Assembly (NCBI RefSeq): GCF_024170005.1
Contig: NZ_JALJXJ010000014.1
Coordinates: forward strand, 1 to 64,000
Source of the DNA: Azospirillum lipoferum
GTDB taxonomy: Bacteria > Pseudomonadota > Alphaproteobacteria > Azospirillales > Azospirillaceae
DNA: 64,000 bases
Reading direction: 5' to 3'
Shown here piece by piece: positions 7,202 through 17,702 of the stretch. The notes under the pieces are model-generated. The model was given only the letters and a program-made list of their open reading frames with translations. It did not search any database and was not told the DNA's origin. The translations under genes were made by a program, and so were the position numbers. How positions within the stretch are numbered: the stretch's first letter is position 1; each line of letters opens with the position of its first letter.

Positions 7202-7557
7202 TGCCCGGCTGCGGCGAGGAAGTCGCGGATCTTGTCCGAGGTGATCGGCTTGGCGATGAAGCGGATGCCCAGCGCCTCGGCCTTGCGCTTCAGCGTGTCC
7301 TGGACATTGGCGGTCAGCAGGCCGATCGGCAGGCCGGAGAACCGCTCCTTCAGCCGTTCAGCCAGTGCCAGCCCGTCCATGCCCGGCATGTTGTAGTCGA
7401 CGATGGCGGCGACCGGCGGCACCTCGCCGATGATCTCCAGCGCCTCTTCGCCGCTTGCCGCGGTGACGATGGTCCAGTCGGACCGCAGGGAGGCAATGAC
7501 GCTGGAGACCATGTTGCGCGCAAGTCGGCTGTCGTCGACGACGAGAATGCTGGTCAT
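7198..7557 (-). CDS. Single-domain CheY-like response regulator
   Basis: A 119-residue receiver domain with every key residue: acidic pair D8-D9, phospho-acceptor D54 (VDYNMPGMDG), T82 (LLTAN) and K103 (AKPI). There is no output domain, so it must work by protein contact, as CheY does at the flagellar motor. It overlaps the CheC-family phosphatase gene downstream, a common arrangement in which CheC resets the regulator. The ATG is preceded by CGGAAG. Confidence 0.92.
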   Translation of the reverse strand: MTSILVVDDSRLARNMVSSVIASLRSDWTIVTAASGEEALEIIGEVPPVAAIVDYNMPGMDGLALAERLKERFSGLPIGLLTANVQDTLKRKAEALGIRFIAKPITSDKIRDFLAAAGQ

Positions 7558-7685
7558 GCCGATACTTCCGTCCTAAAGAATCCGTTTACAGCTTGCCGGC
7601 TTCTTACCGCAAAGCGCCTCTGCCCACAACAGACGCTTCGCATCATGTCCGACAACTTCAACCGCCACGGCCCTGCAATATATCA

Positions 7686-8183
7686 ATGCTCAGCCCCGAC
7701 AACACCGCGGACGCGATTCACCATCCTGTTCATGAACCGGTTCGTGCCGTGCTCGACACCAACATCCTGGTGGCCTATGCGCTGCTGGGAAGTACCGTCG
7801 CCCGGCGCCACGACGCTATCCGCCGTTGCGTGGAGCGGGTGCACGCGGATCGCGGCCTTGTCGGCAGCGGTGAAACACTGGCGGAGCTGGAGGAGGTGCT
7901 GATGCGCCCGACCTTCGACCGCTATGCCGCCGCGGCCGATCGCCGCGCCTTCCTGGAGCGGATCAGGGCCGAGACGACGCTGGTCGCCCCGGCGACGGTC
8001 GGTCGGCTGTGCCGCGATCCGGAGGACGACATGTTCCTGGCGGCGGCCGTCGGCGGCTCGGTGCCCTGGCTGGTGACCGTCGATCGCCAGCTTCTGTCGG
8101 TGCGAAAAGCCGGCACGACGCGGGTGCTTCGGCCCGAACGGTTCCTGGAGGCGGTGGCCGTCCAGCATGGTCCTGAGGCATAG
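7686..8183 (+). CDS. PIN-domain ribonuclease, toxin-like (COG1569 type)
   Basis: A 165-residue PIN domain. The acidic residues expected for the metal-dependent RNase site are present: D24 (VLDTNILV), a Glu in ETLAELEEVL (63-70), the DPEDD segment (111-115) and D133 (VTVDRQLL). It resembles the single-domain putative-toxin PIN proteins. Toxin-antitoxin PIN genes normally follow a small antitoxin gene, but the 128 bp upstream hold no plausible antitoxin, so it is an orphan here. The start MLSPDN is uncertain: no strong ribosome-binding site and an in-frame GTG further upstream. Confidence 0.82.
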   Translation: MLSPDNTADAIHHPVHEPVRAVLDTNILVAYALLGSTVARRHDAIRRCVERVHADRGLVGSGETLAELEEVLMRPTFDRYAAAADRRAFLERIRAETTLVAPATVGRLCRDPEDDMFLAAAVGGSVPWLVTVDRQLLSVRKAGTTRVLRPERFLEAVAVQHGPEA

Positions 8184-8316
8184 CCCACAGAATCCCCTCG
8201 ACAAATCAGACGCTCTTTCTAGAATGAAAAGAGAACACATCGCAAACCGCGAGTGAACGGGGATTGGCCGCCTCAGCGCTGGCGGCATTGATGGAGCGCA
8301 GGGGGCATCTGCAGCG

Positions 8317-8775
8317 ATGAGCGTCCAACGGCTTCTGTTCGACGACCTTCCGGAAAGCGAACCGGCACGCAAGCCGCGCCGGGCGCGGGCTGCCGCGACG
8401 GGTTCCACGCCCTCGACCATGGCCGCCCAGGTCGCGGTGGATGTGGTGCGGGAGGCTGCCCCCCTGCCCAGGGCGGCGGCGACGGCCGCGAATGTCGCGA
8501 CCCTTCCGCTCGCCCCCCCGACTCCTCCCCCTCCCCCGCCGGCCTTCCACCCGGCGGCGCTGTCGAACCCGGAACTACGGGCGCTGGTGCAGGCCCTGCC
8601 CGACCAGCGGCTGGCCCATCTGCTGATCGAGGCGGCGCGCGAACTGAAACGCCGCGCCGTCCCCGACTCCGGCGATGCCGACGGCGAGGACGGAGATATG
8701 CCGATGGAACCGAACCCTGCCCTTCTGCGCGCTGCGCGGCAGGCGGTGGGAGAACTTTCGGGCGAGGATTTCTGA
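8317..8775 (+). CDS. Hypothetical protein, proline-rich linker
   Basis: A 152-residue protein of unknown function. It starts MSVQRLLFDDLPE and has a basic segment, an Ala-rich stretch, a run of prolines around residues 70-76 and a predicted helical block (LSNPELRALVQALPDQRLAHLLIEA) before an acidic tail and a final helix. There is no signal peptide or membrane segment. It stands alone between the PIN gene and dedA. Codon use is like its neighbours, so it is probably real. Confidence 0.65.
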   Translation: MSVQRLLFDDLPESEPARKPRRARAAATGSTPSTMAAQVAVDVVREAAPLPRAAATAANVATLPLAPPTPPPPPPAFHPAALSNPELRALVQALPDQRLAHLLIEAARELKRRAVPDSGDADGEDGDMPMEPNPALLRAARQAVGELSGEDF

Positions 8776-8951
8776 GCGGCGTCTCACTGCTGGGGCCGTC
8801 CCTTAGTCAATAAAGTTTCCGAGACAAACGACGCAGCTTTATGTCATGATCCTTTCCAGCCCACGCTCTACATGCCGCATCGCACAATAAAGCGGCTTTA
8901 AAGCGCCCCCGGGCTCGCCGAACCCACATGCGACGTCTCCCGGAGGGAGCT

Positions 8952-9539
8952 TTGGACTGGATTACATGGTTGCAGGAATGGGGGAACGCCTTTTACCCGA
9001 TGGCCTTTATCTGGGCCTTTTTTGAAGGTGAAACATTTGTAATCTTCGGCGGGATGGGCGCCAAACTTGGCATCATCAATCTCTATTGGCTGGTCGGATC
9101 GGTGTGGATCGGCAGCTTCCTGGGCGATCAGGTCTGGTTCTGGCTGGGCCGCCGCTGGGGCAAGAAGGCGCTGGCCCGTTTCCCCTCCGCCGATGTCCAC
9201 GCCTGCCGTGTCCTGCGCTGGCTTGAGAAGTACGGCGTCGCTTTCATCCTGGTTTTCCGCTTCCTCTATGGTGTGCGGAACATCGCGTCTGTTGCCATCG
9301 GCACCTCGGGCATGCCGTGGTCCCGTTTCCTGTTCTGGAACTTCATTGCCGCCGGCATCTGGGCCTGGAGCTTTGCCGGCGCAGGTTACCTGTTCGGTGA
9401 GGCTGCCGCCGCGATTGGCGAGGACGGCCCGAAGATCCTGCTACTGACCGGCCTTGCCATCGGCGGCCTGTGGATCGCCATCAAGAGCATCCGCTGGGTC
9501 CGCCGCCGCGCACTCGCCGCGGCCAACCCAGCGGAGTGA
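8952..9539 (+). CDS. DedA/VTT-family membrane protein
   Basis: About 195 residues with several membrane helices and the family signature F-R-F-x-Y-G-x-R followed by G nine residues on (FRFLYGVRNIASVAIG). DedA proteins are linked to lipid scrambling and membrane homeostasis; the exact substrate of this one is unknown. The preferred start is TTG: GGAGGGAG sits directly upstream and the protein then begins MDWITWLQEWG. An ATG at 8928 would add eight residues but lacks a ribosome-binding site. Confidence 0.88.
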   Translation: MDWITWLQEWGNAFYPMAFIWAFFEGETFVIFGGMGAKLGIINLYWLVGSVWIGSFLGDQVWFWLGRRWGKKALARFPSADVHACRVLRWLEKYGVAFILVFRFLYGVRNIASVAIGTSGMPWSRFLFWNFIAAGIWAWSFAGAGYLFGEAAAAIGEDGPKILLLTGLAIGGLWIAIKSIRWVRRRALAAANPAE

Positions 9540-9554
9540 CGCTACACCTGAGAG

Positions 9555-9589
9555 GCAGGAGCGGGGGCTGATCTGCCCCCCGCCCCTGC
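9555..9589. terminator. Hairpin between convergent dedA and the HD-GYP gene
   Basis: GCAGG-A-GCGGGGG pairs with CCCCCGC-C-CCTGC, with one mismatch and an eight- to nine-nt loop. It lies between two stop codons. There is no T-run, so termination would depend on stem strength, or it may protect both mRNA 3' ends. Confidence 0.55.
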
Positions 9590-9599
9590 TGCTTCGCCC

Positions 9600-10820
9600 T
9601 CAGGTCTCCAGCTTCTCCTGATCCTTCAGCCGCTCCCAGATCTCGTCGAACTCCGCATGGCGGCTGGCGAACAGCGTCAGCAGGCGCGGGTCGAAATGGA
9701 CCGTCGGGTCCAGGCGATCGTCACCATTCAGCAGGATGTCGACCGTCTTCTCATGGCTGAATGACGGCTTGTAGGGCCGGGCGCTGCGCAGCGCGTCATA
9801 GCAGTCGGCGATGGCGACGATACGGGCGGCCAGCGGGATTTCCTCCCCCTTCAGACCATGGGGGTAGCCGGTACCAGCCCATTGCTCATGATGGTACAGC
9901 GCGATCTCGGCGGCCATCTTCAGCCGGTCCGATGCGACCAGGATGTCGTGGCCGTAGACCGGATGGCGCTGCATCTCCGCCAGTTCGCGGTCGTCGAGCC
10001 GGCCCTTCTTGTGCAGAACCGCCTGATCGACGCTCATCTTCCCGACATCGTGCAGGGCGGCGGAAAAGCGGATCTCCTGGCAAAAGGCGCGGCTGCAACC
10101 AGCCCAGGTCGCCAGCGCATAGGAATATTCGTTGACGCGCAGGATGTGGTTGCCGGTGTCCTCGTCATGCACCTCGGCGGCGCGGGCCAGCAGGTTGACC
10201 GAGACCATGAAGGCGCGCTCCGTCTCCACCTGAAGCTCGGCGACGCGGCGGCGCTCCTTGGTCAGGGCGCGGTTGCGCTCTGTCAGCCGCTCCAGCGTCG
10301 CGGCGCGTTCCAGGGCACGGCCGACGATGTGGTTGACCGGCGCGATCATCTGCTCGTGATCGGGCAGGAAGGCTGGCGGTCCCTCCACCGGGCGGCGGTT
10401 GATCAGCTGCACCACGCCGACCGGCCGGTCGCGGAAGCCCTTCAAGGCGAAAGCCATGATGGAGCGGGTGCGGAAGCCGGTGCGCTGGTCGAAGGCAGAG
10501 TTGAAGCTGTAGGGCCGGTCCGCCGGTATGGCGTAGGCGTCCTCCAACAGCAGGGTCTCGCCGGTCGCCGCGACATAGCCGACGATGGAGGTCTGGCTGA
10601 CCGGCACCGAAAACAGCGTCGGCTTGGCGCGGATCACGTCGTTCTGGGCACTGACCGCCTCAAGATGCCGGTGCCGCCCCTGCCCGCGCAGCATGAAGAT
10701 CGTGCCGGCTTCGGCACCCGTCAGCTCGCGGCATTTGCGCAGCACCCGGTCGCTCAGCGAACGCAGCGATTGGTTCGGGGCACTTTCGATAAACTCAAGA
10801 AACTGGCCGACCAAACCCAC
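9600..10820 (-). CDS. GAF and HD-GYP domain cyclic-di-GMP phosphodiesterase
   Basis: A 406-residue cytosolic protein. Residues about 20-170 form a GAF sensor domain, followed by a charged helix (about 175-205) and an HD-GYP domain with HD at 257-258 (ALHDVGK), HH at 310-311, GTGYP at 316-320 and RIVAIADCYDAL at 333-344. This is the full metal-binding set of active HD-GYP enzymes, which degrade cyclic-di-GMP. The input ligand of the GAF domain is unknown. It starts at GTG with GGGGGAG just upstream. It is probably transcribed alone. Confidence 0.93.
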   Translation of the reverse strand: MGLVGQFLEFIESAPNQSLRSLSDRVLRKCRELTGAEAGTIFMLRGQGRHRHLEAVSAQNDVIRAKPTLFSVPVSQTSIVGYVAATGETLLLEDAYAIPADRPYSFNSAFDQRTGFRTRSIMAFALKGFRDRPVGVVQLINRRPVEGPPAFLPDHEQMIAPVNHIVGRALERAATLERLTERNRALTKERRRVAELQVETERAFMVSVNLLARAAEVHDEDTGNHILRVNEYSYALATWAGCSRAFCQEIRFSAALHDVGKMSVDQAVLHKKGRLDDRELAEMQRHPVYGHDILVASDRLKMAAEIALYHHEQWAGTGYPHGLKGEEIPLAARIVAIADCYDALRSARPYKPSFSHEKTVDILLNGDDRLDPTVHFDPRLLTLFASRHAEFDEIWERLKDQEKLET

Positions 10821-10950
10821 AGCGCTCCCCCACCCCGGCGCACAGACAACCGCGCTCCGAACAGATTAACCCATTTGTCGCACCCGGCAGAAGAGGCTTG
10901 CGGTCCCGAAAATCACGTGCAGATCACAGCCTCCAAGTCACAAGCACAAG

Positions 10951-12186
10951 TCACAGCCCCATCCAGCCGCCGGCCCACAGCCAGACCGCCGCCACCGCCA
11001 TCGACAGCAGCGCCATCGGCACGCCGCAGCGGGCATGCTCGACGAAGCCCAGCTTGACCCCGGCCGCCGCGGCCCGCTCCGCCACGATGATGTTGGCGAG
11101 ACTGCCCGGCAGCAGCAGGTTGCCGGCCAGGGTCGACAGCAGCGCCAGACCATAGAGCGCACCTTCCGGCGGCGACGGCCAGGCGGCCAGCAGCAGGATC
11201 ACCGCCGGGACGTTGCCGATGCTGTTGCTGCCGGCGAGCGACAGCGGCAGCATCACCGCCAGACGGTCGGGGAGCCAGCCCGCCGCCCGCAGGTCGTCGA
11301 CCAGAGCCGCCGGGATGCCGGTCATCCCCAGCGCATGGTTGATGGCGAAGAGTGCTGCGAACAGCACCAGAAGATGCCAGTCGACCATGCCCAGCATGTC
11401 GCGGCTGGCCATGCGGCGGCTGACCATCATGATGCCTGCGATCAGCAGCACCGCATGTTCCTGCGGGATGTCGCGGGTGAACAGCACCAGCAGAACCAGC
11501 GTCGCCGCCACCGCCTTGCCCAACTGCCAGCGGTCGAGCCTCGGCGCCACTTGGCCGGCTTCCTCATGCCCCTCCTCCGGCATGCCGAAGCGGCCGCGCC
11601 AGACCAGCCAGACGGTGACATAGGCGATGACCATGGCGGCCAGCGCCGGGCCGCCGCACACCGCCAGAAAGCGCCAGAAATCGAGATGCCCGACCTGCCC
11701 GATCAGGATGTTCTGCGGATTGCCGATCATCGTCGCCGCCGACCCGGCATTGGCGGCTCCGGCCAGCCCGATCAGGTAGGGCCGCGGGTCCAGCTTGCGC
11801 GCCTGCAAACCCAGGCACAGCATCGGCGTCATCGCGAAGACGACCACGTCGTTGGCCAGAATTGCCGACAACCCGCCGGCGACCAGGACGATCACCGCCA
11901 GAAGCCGCGCCGGCGACTTCGCCGCCTGCGCCACCTTCAGCGCGCACCAGTCGTAGAAGCCGCTGCCGGCATATTGCGCCGACAGGATCATCAGCCCCAG
12001 CAGGATGAAGATCGTCGGGAAATCGATCGCCGACACGGCAGCGGCGGTATCGAGCGCCCCGGTCGCCAGCAGCAGGATCGCCGCGACCAGCGCGATGCCG
12101 GTACGGTCGATGCGCAGGCCGGGAAAGCCGCCCAGCGCCATGCCCAGATAGGTGGCGGCGAACAGAATCAGGATGGTTGCGGTCAT
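10951..12186 (-). CDS. SLC13/ArsB-superfamily permease
   Basis: A 411-residue polytopic membrane protein with about ten to twelve helices. It contains the ANDVVVFAMTPML block and the GNPQNILIG motif typical of the ion-transporter superfamily that includes ArsB, NhaD and SLC13 carriers, repeated in weaker form as GSNSIGNVPAV. It likely exchanges or co-transports an anion with Na+ or H+; the substrate is not clear. MTATILIL is chosen because an upstream in-frame stretch is not hydrophobic and lies in the 3' part of the preceding gene. The metallo-hydrolase gene ends 22 bp upstream on the same strand, so the two probably form an operon. Confidence 0.85.
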   Translation of the reverse strand: MTATILILFAATYLGMALGGFPGLRIDRTGIALVAAILLLATGALDTAAAVSAIDFPTIFILLGLMILSAQYAGSGFYDWCALKVAQAAKSPARLLAVIVLVAGGLSAILANDVVVFAMTPMLCLGLQARKLDPRPYLIGLAGAANAGSAATMIGNPQNILIGQVGHLDFWRFLAVCGGPALAAMVIAYVTVWLVWRGRFGMPEEGHEEAGQVAPRLDRWQLGKAVAATLVLLVLFTRDIPQEHAVLLIAGIMMVSRRMASRDMLGMVDWHLLVLFAALFAINHALGMTGIPAALVDDLRAAGWLPDRLAVMLPLSLAGSNSIGNVPAVILLLAAWPSPPEGALYGLALLSTLAGNLLLPGSLANIIVAERAAAAGVKLGFVEHARCGVPMALLSMAVAAVWLWAGGWMGL

Positions 12187-12208
12187 AATGCCCGATGCGC
12201 AGGAAATG

Positions 12209-13033
12209 TCAGTCGAGGGAGATGGTGGTTCCCTCGCGCGCGGCAAAGCAGTTTGGAAACTTTGCCTTGGCCGCCGCCTCGATTCGCTCCATCGTCGCGT
12301 CATCGTGGTCGGGATCGTGGTGGAACAGGCCCAGCGTCTTCACATGGGCCGCACAGGCGATCCGCACCGCCTCCATCCAGGTGGAATGTCCCCAGCCGAT
12401 CCGCTGCACCCATTCCTCGTCGGTGTAGGTCGAGTCGTAGAGCAGCAAATCCACTCCATCGACAAGGTTCAGGATGTTGCGGTCGGGTTGGTCCGGCACA
12501 TGTTCGGTATCGGTGACATAGGCGACCGACCGCCCCTGATACTCGATCCGGTACCCGGTGGCGCCATCAGGATGGTTCAGCGCCGCGGTGTGGATGCGGA
12601 CCCCGCCCTCCAGCTTGAAGCTGTGGCCGGGCGGCACCTCAAGGAAGCTCAGGTCGCCGCCCATGGTGCGCAGCGGCACCGGGAATAGCGGCCGTTCCAT
12701 CTGGCGCGCCATCACCGATTCGATATCCGGACTGCCGGTGAGATGGCCGGAGATGACACGAAGGCCGAAGCCCTTGGTGTAGGCCGGCGCAAAGAAGGGA
12801 AAGCCGCTGATGTGGTCCAGATGGGTATGGCTCAACAGCAGCGTGGCGCTGGTCACCCCTTCGGCCAGAAGCTTGCGCCCCAGCATCCTTAGTCCCGTGC
12901 CGGCATCGATGATGATCCGCTGCTTGCCCGCCTGCACTTCGACGCAGGAGGTGTTGCCGCCGAAACCCAGATGCGAGGCCATCGGGCAGGGAATTGTGCC
13001 GCGCACGCCCCAAAAGGTGACTGAAAACCCCAT
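12209..13033 (-). CDS. Metallo-beta-lactamase-fold hydrolase
   Basis: A 274-residue protein starting MGFSVTFWGVRGTIPCP, the usual opening of a large bacterial MBL group. The zinc motif HTHLDH is present, together with GGNTSC near the start, D in AYVTDTEH and the late H in GLFHHDP. Related proteins are phosphodiesterase- or PhnP-like, but the substrate cannot be assigned. The start is supported by GGGAGG 7 nt upstream; starts at 13057 and 13069 exist but are less well placed. The permease gene follows after 22 bp. Confidence 0.88.
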   Translation of the reverse strand: MGFSVTFWGVRGTIPCPMASHLGFGGNTSCVEVQAGKQRIIIDAGTGLRMLGRKLLAEGVTSATLLLSHTHLDHISGFPFFAPAYTKGFGLRVISGHLTGSPDIESVMARQMERPLFPVPLRTMGGDLSFLEVPPGHSFKLEGGVRIHTAALNHPDGATGYRIEYQGRSVAYVTDTEHVPDQPDRNILNLVDGVDLLLYDSTYTDEEWVQRIGWGHSTWMEAVRIACAAHVKTLGLFHHDPDHDDATMERIEAAAKAKFPNCFAAREGTTISLD

Positions 13034-13150
13034 TCCCCTGCCTCCCGGCGCATTCATACGCCGACCCAACCCCTTGGAGCGGCGAGTTTAGCGCGAATCC
13101 CCAGTATGTACACGATAGAGGATGCCGGATGGATGCCGCTTCCCATCCGG

Positions 13151-13192
13151 AAAAAACGAACGGGGCCGCTTCATCCGAAGCAGCCCCGTCGG
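13151..13192 (-). terminator. Rho-independent terminator of purQ-purL
   Basis: On the minus strand, ACGGGGC-TGCTTC pairs with GAAGC-GGCCCCGT, followed by TCGTTTTTT. It lies 23 nt after the purL stop. Confidence 0.9.
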
Positions 13193-13214
13193 TTTTGTTA
13201 TTGCCAGGCTTTTT

Positions 13215-15448
<2,234 letters not shown>

Positions 15449-15452
<4 letters not shown>

Positions 15453-16138
15453 GACAGGGCCTCCACCAGACCTTCGAACATGGGCTTGCCGTCGGTGTTG
15501 CCGTGCAGGGCCTCCACCGCGTCCTCGGGGTGCGGCATCAGGCCCAGCACGGTGCGCTTGGCGTTGAAGATGCCGGCGATGTCGGACACCGAGCCGTTCG
15601 GGTTGCCGCGCGGGTCGGCCCTGGCCTCGTCGCCGACATAGCGGAAGGCGACCTGGCCCTCGCCGTCCAGCCGCTTCACCGTCTCCGCGTCGGTCCAGTA
15701 GTTGCCGTCGCCATGGGCAACCGGGAAACGCACGATCTGGCCCTTCGCGTATCTCTTGGTAAAGGGGCTGTCGGTGTTCTCCACCCGCAGATGCTGGACA
15801 CGGCAGACGAACTTCAGCGCGCCGTTGCGCATCAGCGCGCCGGGCAGCAGACCGGCCTCGGTGATGATCTGGAAGCCGTTGCAGACGCCGAGGACGCGGA
15901 CGCCCTGATCGGCCCGCGCCTTCACCTCGCGCATGATCGGCGAATGCGCCGCCATGGCGCCGGAGCGCAGGTAATCGCCATAGGAGAAGCCGCCGGGCAC
16001 GACGATCAGGTCGACCTTGGGCAGTTCGGTGTCGCGGTGCCAGACCAGATGCGGCTTGGTCCCGCTGACGGCCTCCAGCGCGGCGACGGCGTCGCGTTCG
16101 CGGTTGGAGCCGGGGAAAACGACGATGGCGGCCTTCAT
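15449..16138 (-). CDS. purQ: Phosphoribosylformylglycinamidine synthase glutaminase PurQ
   Basis: A 229-residue class I glutaminase that supplies ammonia to PurL. The triad is visible: C86 in GVCNGFQ, H203 and E205 in PHPED. The N-terminus MKAAIVVFPGSNRERD is typical; longer in-frame readings upstream lack family similarity. It overlaps purL by 4 bp. In most alphaproteobacteria purS lies just before purQ, but here the 112 bp upstream hold no purS and the next gene is amtB. Confidence 0.97.
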
Positions 16139-16250
16139 GGGGCGGTCAAAATCCGGCGTCGTGAGGGGGAGGAGTTCGCGCCGGACACTAAAGCCGCCGC
16201 CCCGGCAAAGCAAGAGTCGGCCAAAGGGCGGCGGAGTTGTGCGCGGCGCA

Positions 16251-17477
16251 TTACATGCCGGGCGCATCCTCTTCCGGGTAGGCGGTGATGTGGTGCAACG
16301 ACAGGTCGGCGCCCTTGTACTCCTGTTCAGGATCGAGGCGGATCCCGACGGTGATACGCAGCAGGCCGTAGACCGCCAGACCGGCGGCAAAGCCGAAGCC
16401 GGCGCCGCCCAGCGTACCGACGAGCTGGCTGAGGATCGACACGCCGCCCAACCCGCCCAGCGCCTCCTGCCCGAACACACCGGCCAGCAGGCCGCCGCTC
16501 AGGCCGCACAGCCCATGCAGCGGCCAGACGCCCAGCACGTCGTCGATTTTCCAGTCGATCTGGCACTTGTTGAAGGCCCAGACGAACAGCAGCCCGGCGA
16601 TGCCGCCGGTGATCAGCGCGCCCAGTGGATGCATCACGTCGGACCCGGCGCAGACCGCCACCAGACCGGCCAGCGCGCCGTTGTGGACGAAGCCCGGATC
16701 GGTGCGGCTGATGACCAGCGAGGTGACAATGCCGCCGACCATCGCCATCAGCGAATTCAACGCGACCAGCCCGGTCACGCCGTCCAGCACTTGGGCGCTC
16801 ATCACGTTGAAGCCGAACCAGCCGACGCAGAGCACCCAGGCGCCCAGCGCCAGGAAGGGGATGTTCGACGGCGGAATGGCGATCAGCGAGCCGTTGGGGC
16901 GGTAGCGGCCGCGGCGGTTGCCGAGATTCAGCACGGCCCCCAGCGCCACCCAGCCGCCGAAGGCATGCACCACCACCGAACCGGCGAAATCATGGAAGGG
17001 CTGGCCGAAGGTCGCCGCCATCCAGCTCTGCAACCCGAAGCGGGTGCCCCACACCGTGCCTTCCAGCAACGGATAGAACAGCGCGATCAGCGCCAGGGTG
17101 GCGCCGGCCTGCGGCCAGAACTTGGCGCGCTCGGCGATGCCGCCCGACACGATGGCCGGCACCGCCGCGGCGAAGGTCGCCAGGAAGAAGAACTTCACGA
17201 GGTCGTAGCCATAGGCCGCAAAGCCGCCGCTTCCCTTGCCGACCAGCGTGTGGGCGTCGGCAAAGAAATCGATGCCGTAAGCCACCGCATAGCCGACGAA
17301 GAAATAGGCGATGGTCGACATGGCGAAGTCCGACAGGATCTTCACCAGCGCGTTGACCTGATTCTTGCGCCGGACCGTCCCGACCTCCAGCAGGGCGAAG
17401 CCGCAATGCATCGCCAGCACCATAACCGCGCCCATCAGCACGAAAAGGACGTCGCCACCCGTCTTTGCCGCATCCAT
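16251..17477 (-). CDS. amtB: Ammonium transporter
   Basis: A 408-residue Amt/Mep/Rh-family channel with about eleven membrane helices. It has the twin pore histidines (VVHAFGG and, later, PLHGLCG), the aromatic gate segment and the FGFNVMSA block. A cytosolic C-terminal tail that would touch PII proteins is present. Amt proteins conduct ammonium at low external supply. The ATG is preceded by AAAGG; a GTG two codons earlier is too close to it. No PII gene (glnB/glnK/glnZ) is next to it, unlike the common glnK-amtB pair. No sigma-54 site was found upstream by eye. Confidence 0.95.
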   Translation of the reverse strand: MDAAKTGGDVLFVLMGAVMVLAMHCGFALLEVGTVRRKNQVNALVKILSDFAMSTIAYFFVGYAVAYGIDFFADAHTLVGKGSGGFAAYGYDLVKFFFLATFAAAVPAIVSGGIAERAKFWPQAGATLALIALFYPLLEGTVWGTRFGLQSWMAATFGQPFHDFAGSVVVHAFGGWVALGAVLNLGNRRGRYRPNGSLIAIPPSNIPFLALGAWVLCVGWFGFNVMSAQVLDGVTGLVALNSLMAMVGGIVTSLVISRTDPGFVHNGALAGLVAVCAGSDVMHPLGALITGGIAGLLFVWAFNKCQIDWKIDDVLGVWPLHGLCGLSGGLLAGVFGQEALGGLGGVSILSQLVGTLGGAGFGFAAGLAVYGLLRITVGIRLDPEQEYKGADLSLHHITAYPEEDAPGM

Positions 17478-17590
17478 TTGCACAAACCTTTAGCATTTCG
17501 CTTAAAAAAGCGGCAGACTGCTAACAGATCAGGCAAATATACGCAAGGGCCCAGCTGACGTTTAGACAGGCAGAGTGGCGGAAATGCAGC

Positions 17591-17614
17591 ACAAAAAGCG
17601 GGCGAACCCGCTTT
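17591..17614 (-). terminator. Terminator of pmbA
   Basis: AAAGCGGG, a 4-nt loop and CCCGCTTT followed by TTT on the minus strand, about 90 nt after the pmbA stop and between pmbA and amtB. Confidence 0.85.
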
Positions 17615-17702
17615 GGGTTGCCCGCTGTCCGCGCAAGAACGATGCCAACTGATGAAGAGATGGGCGGAGATGCCTCCACCCTATGCAGCCTGAGGCTGGT
17701 GC

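Noticed and set aside
16139..16250. Search for purS between purQ and amtB
   Set aside because: The gap is 112 bp, too short for purS (about 240 bp), and has no suitable frame.
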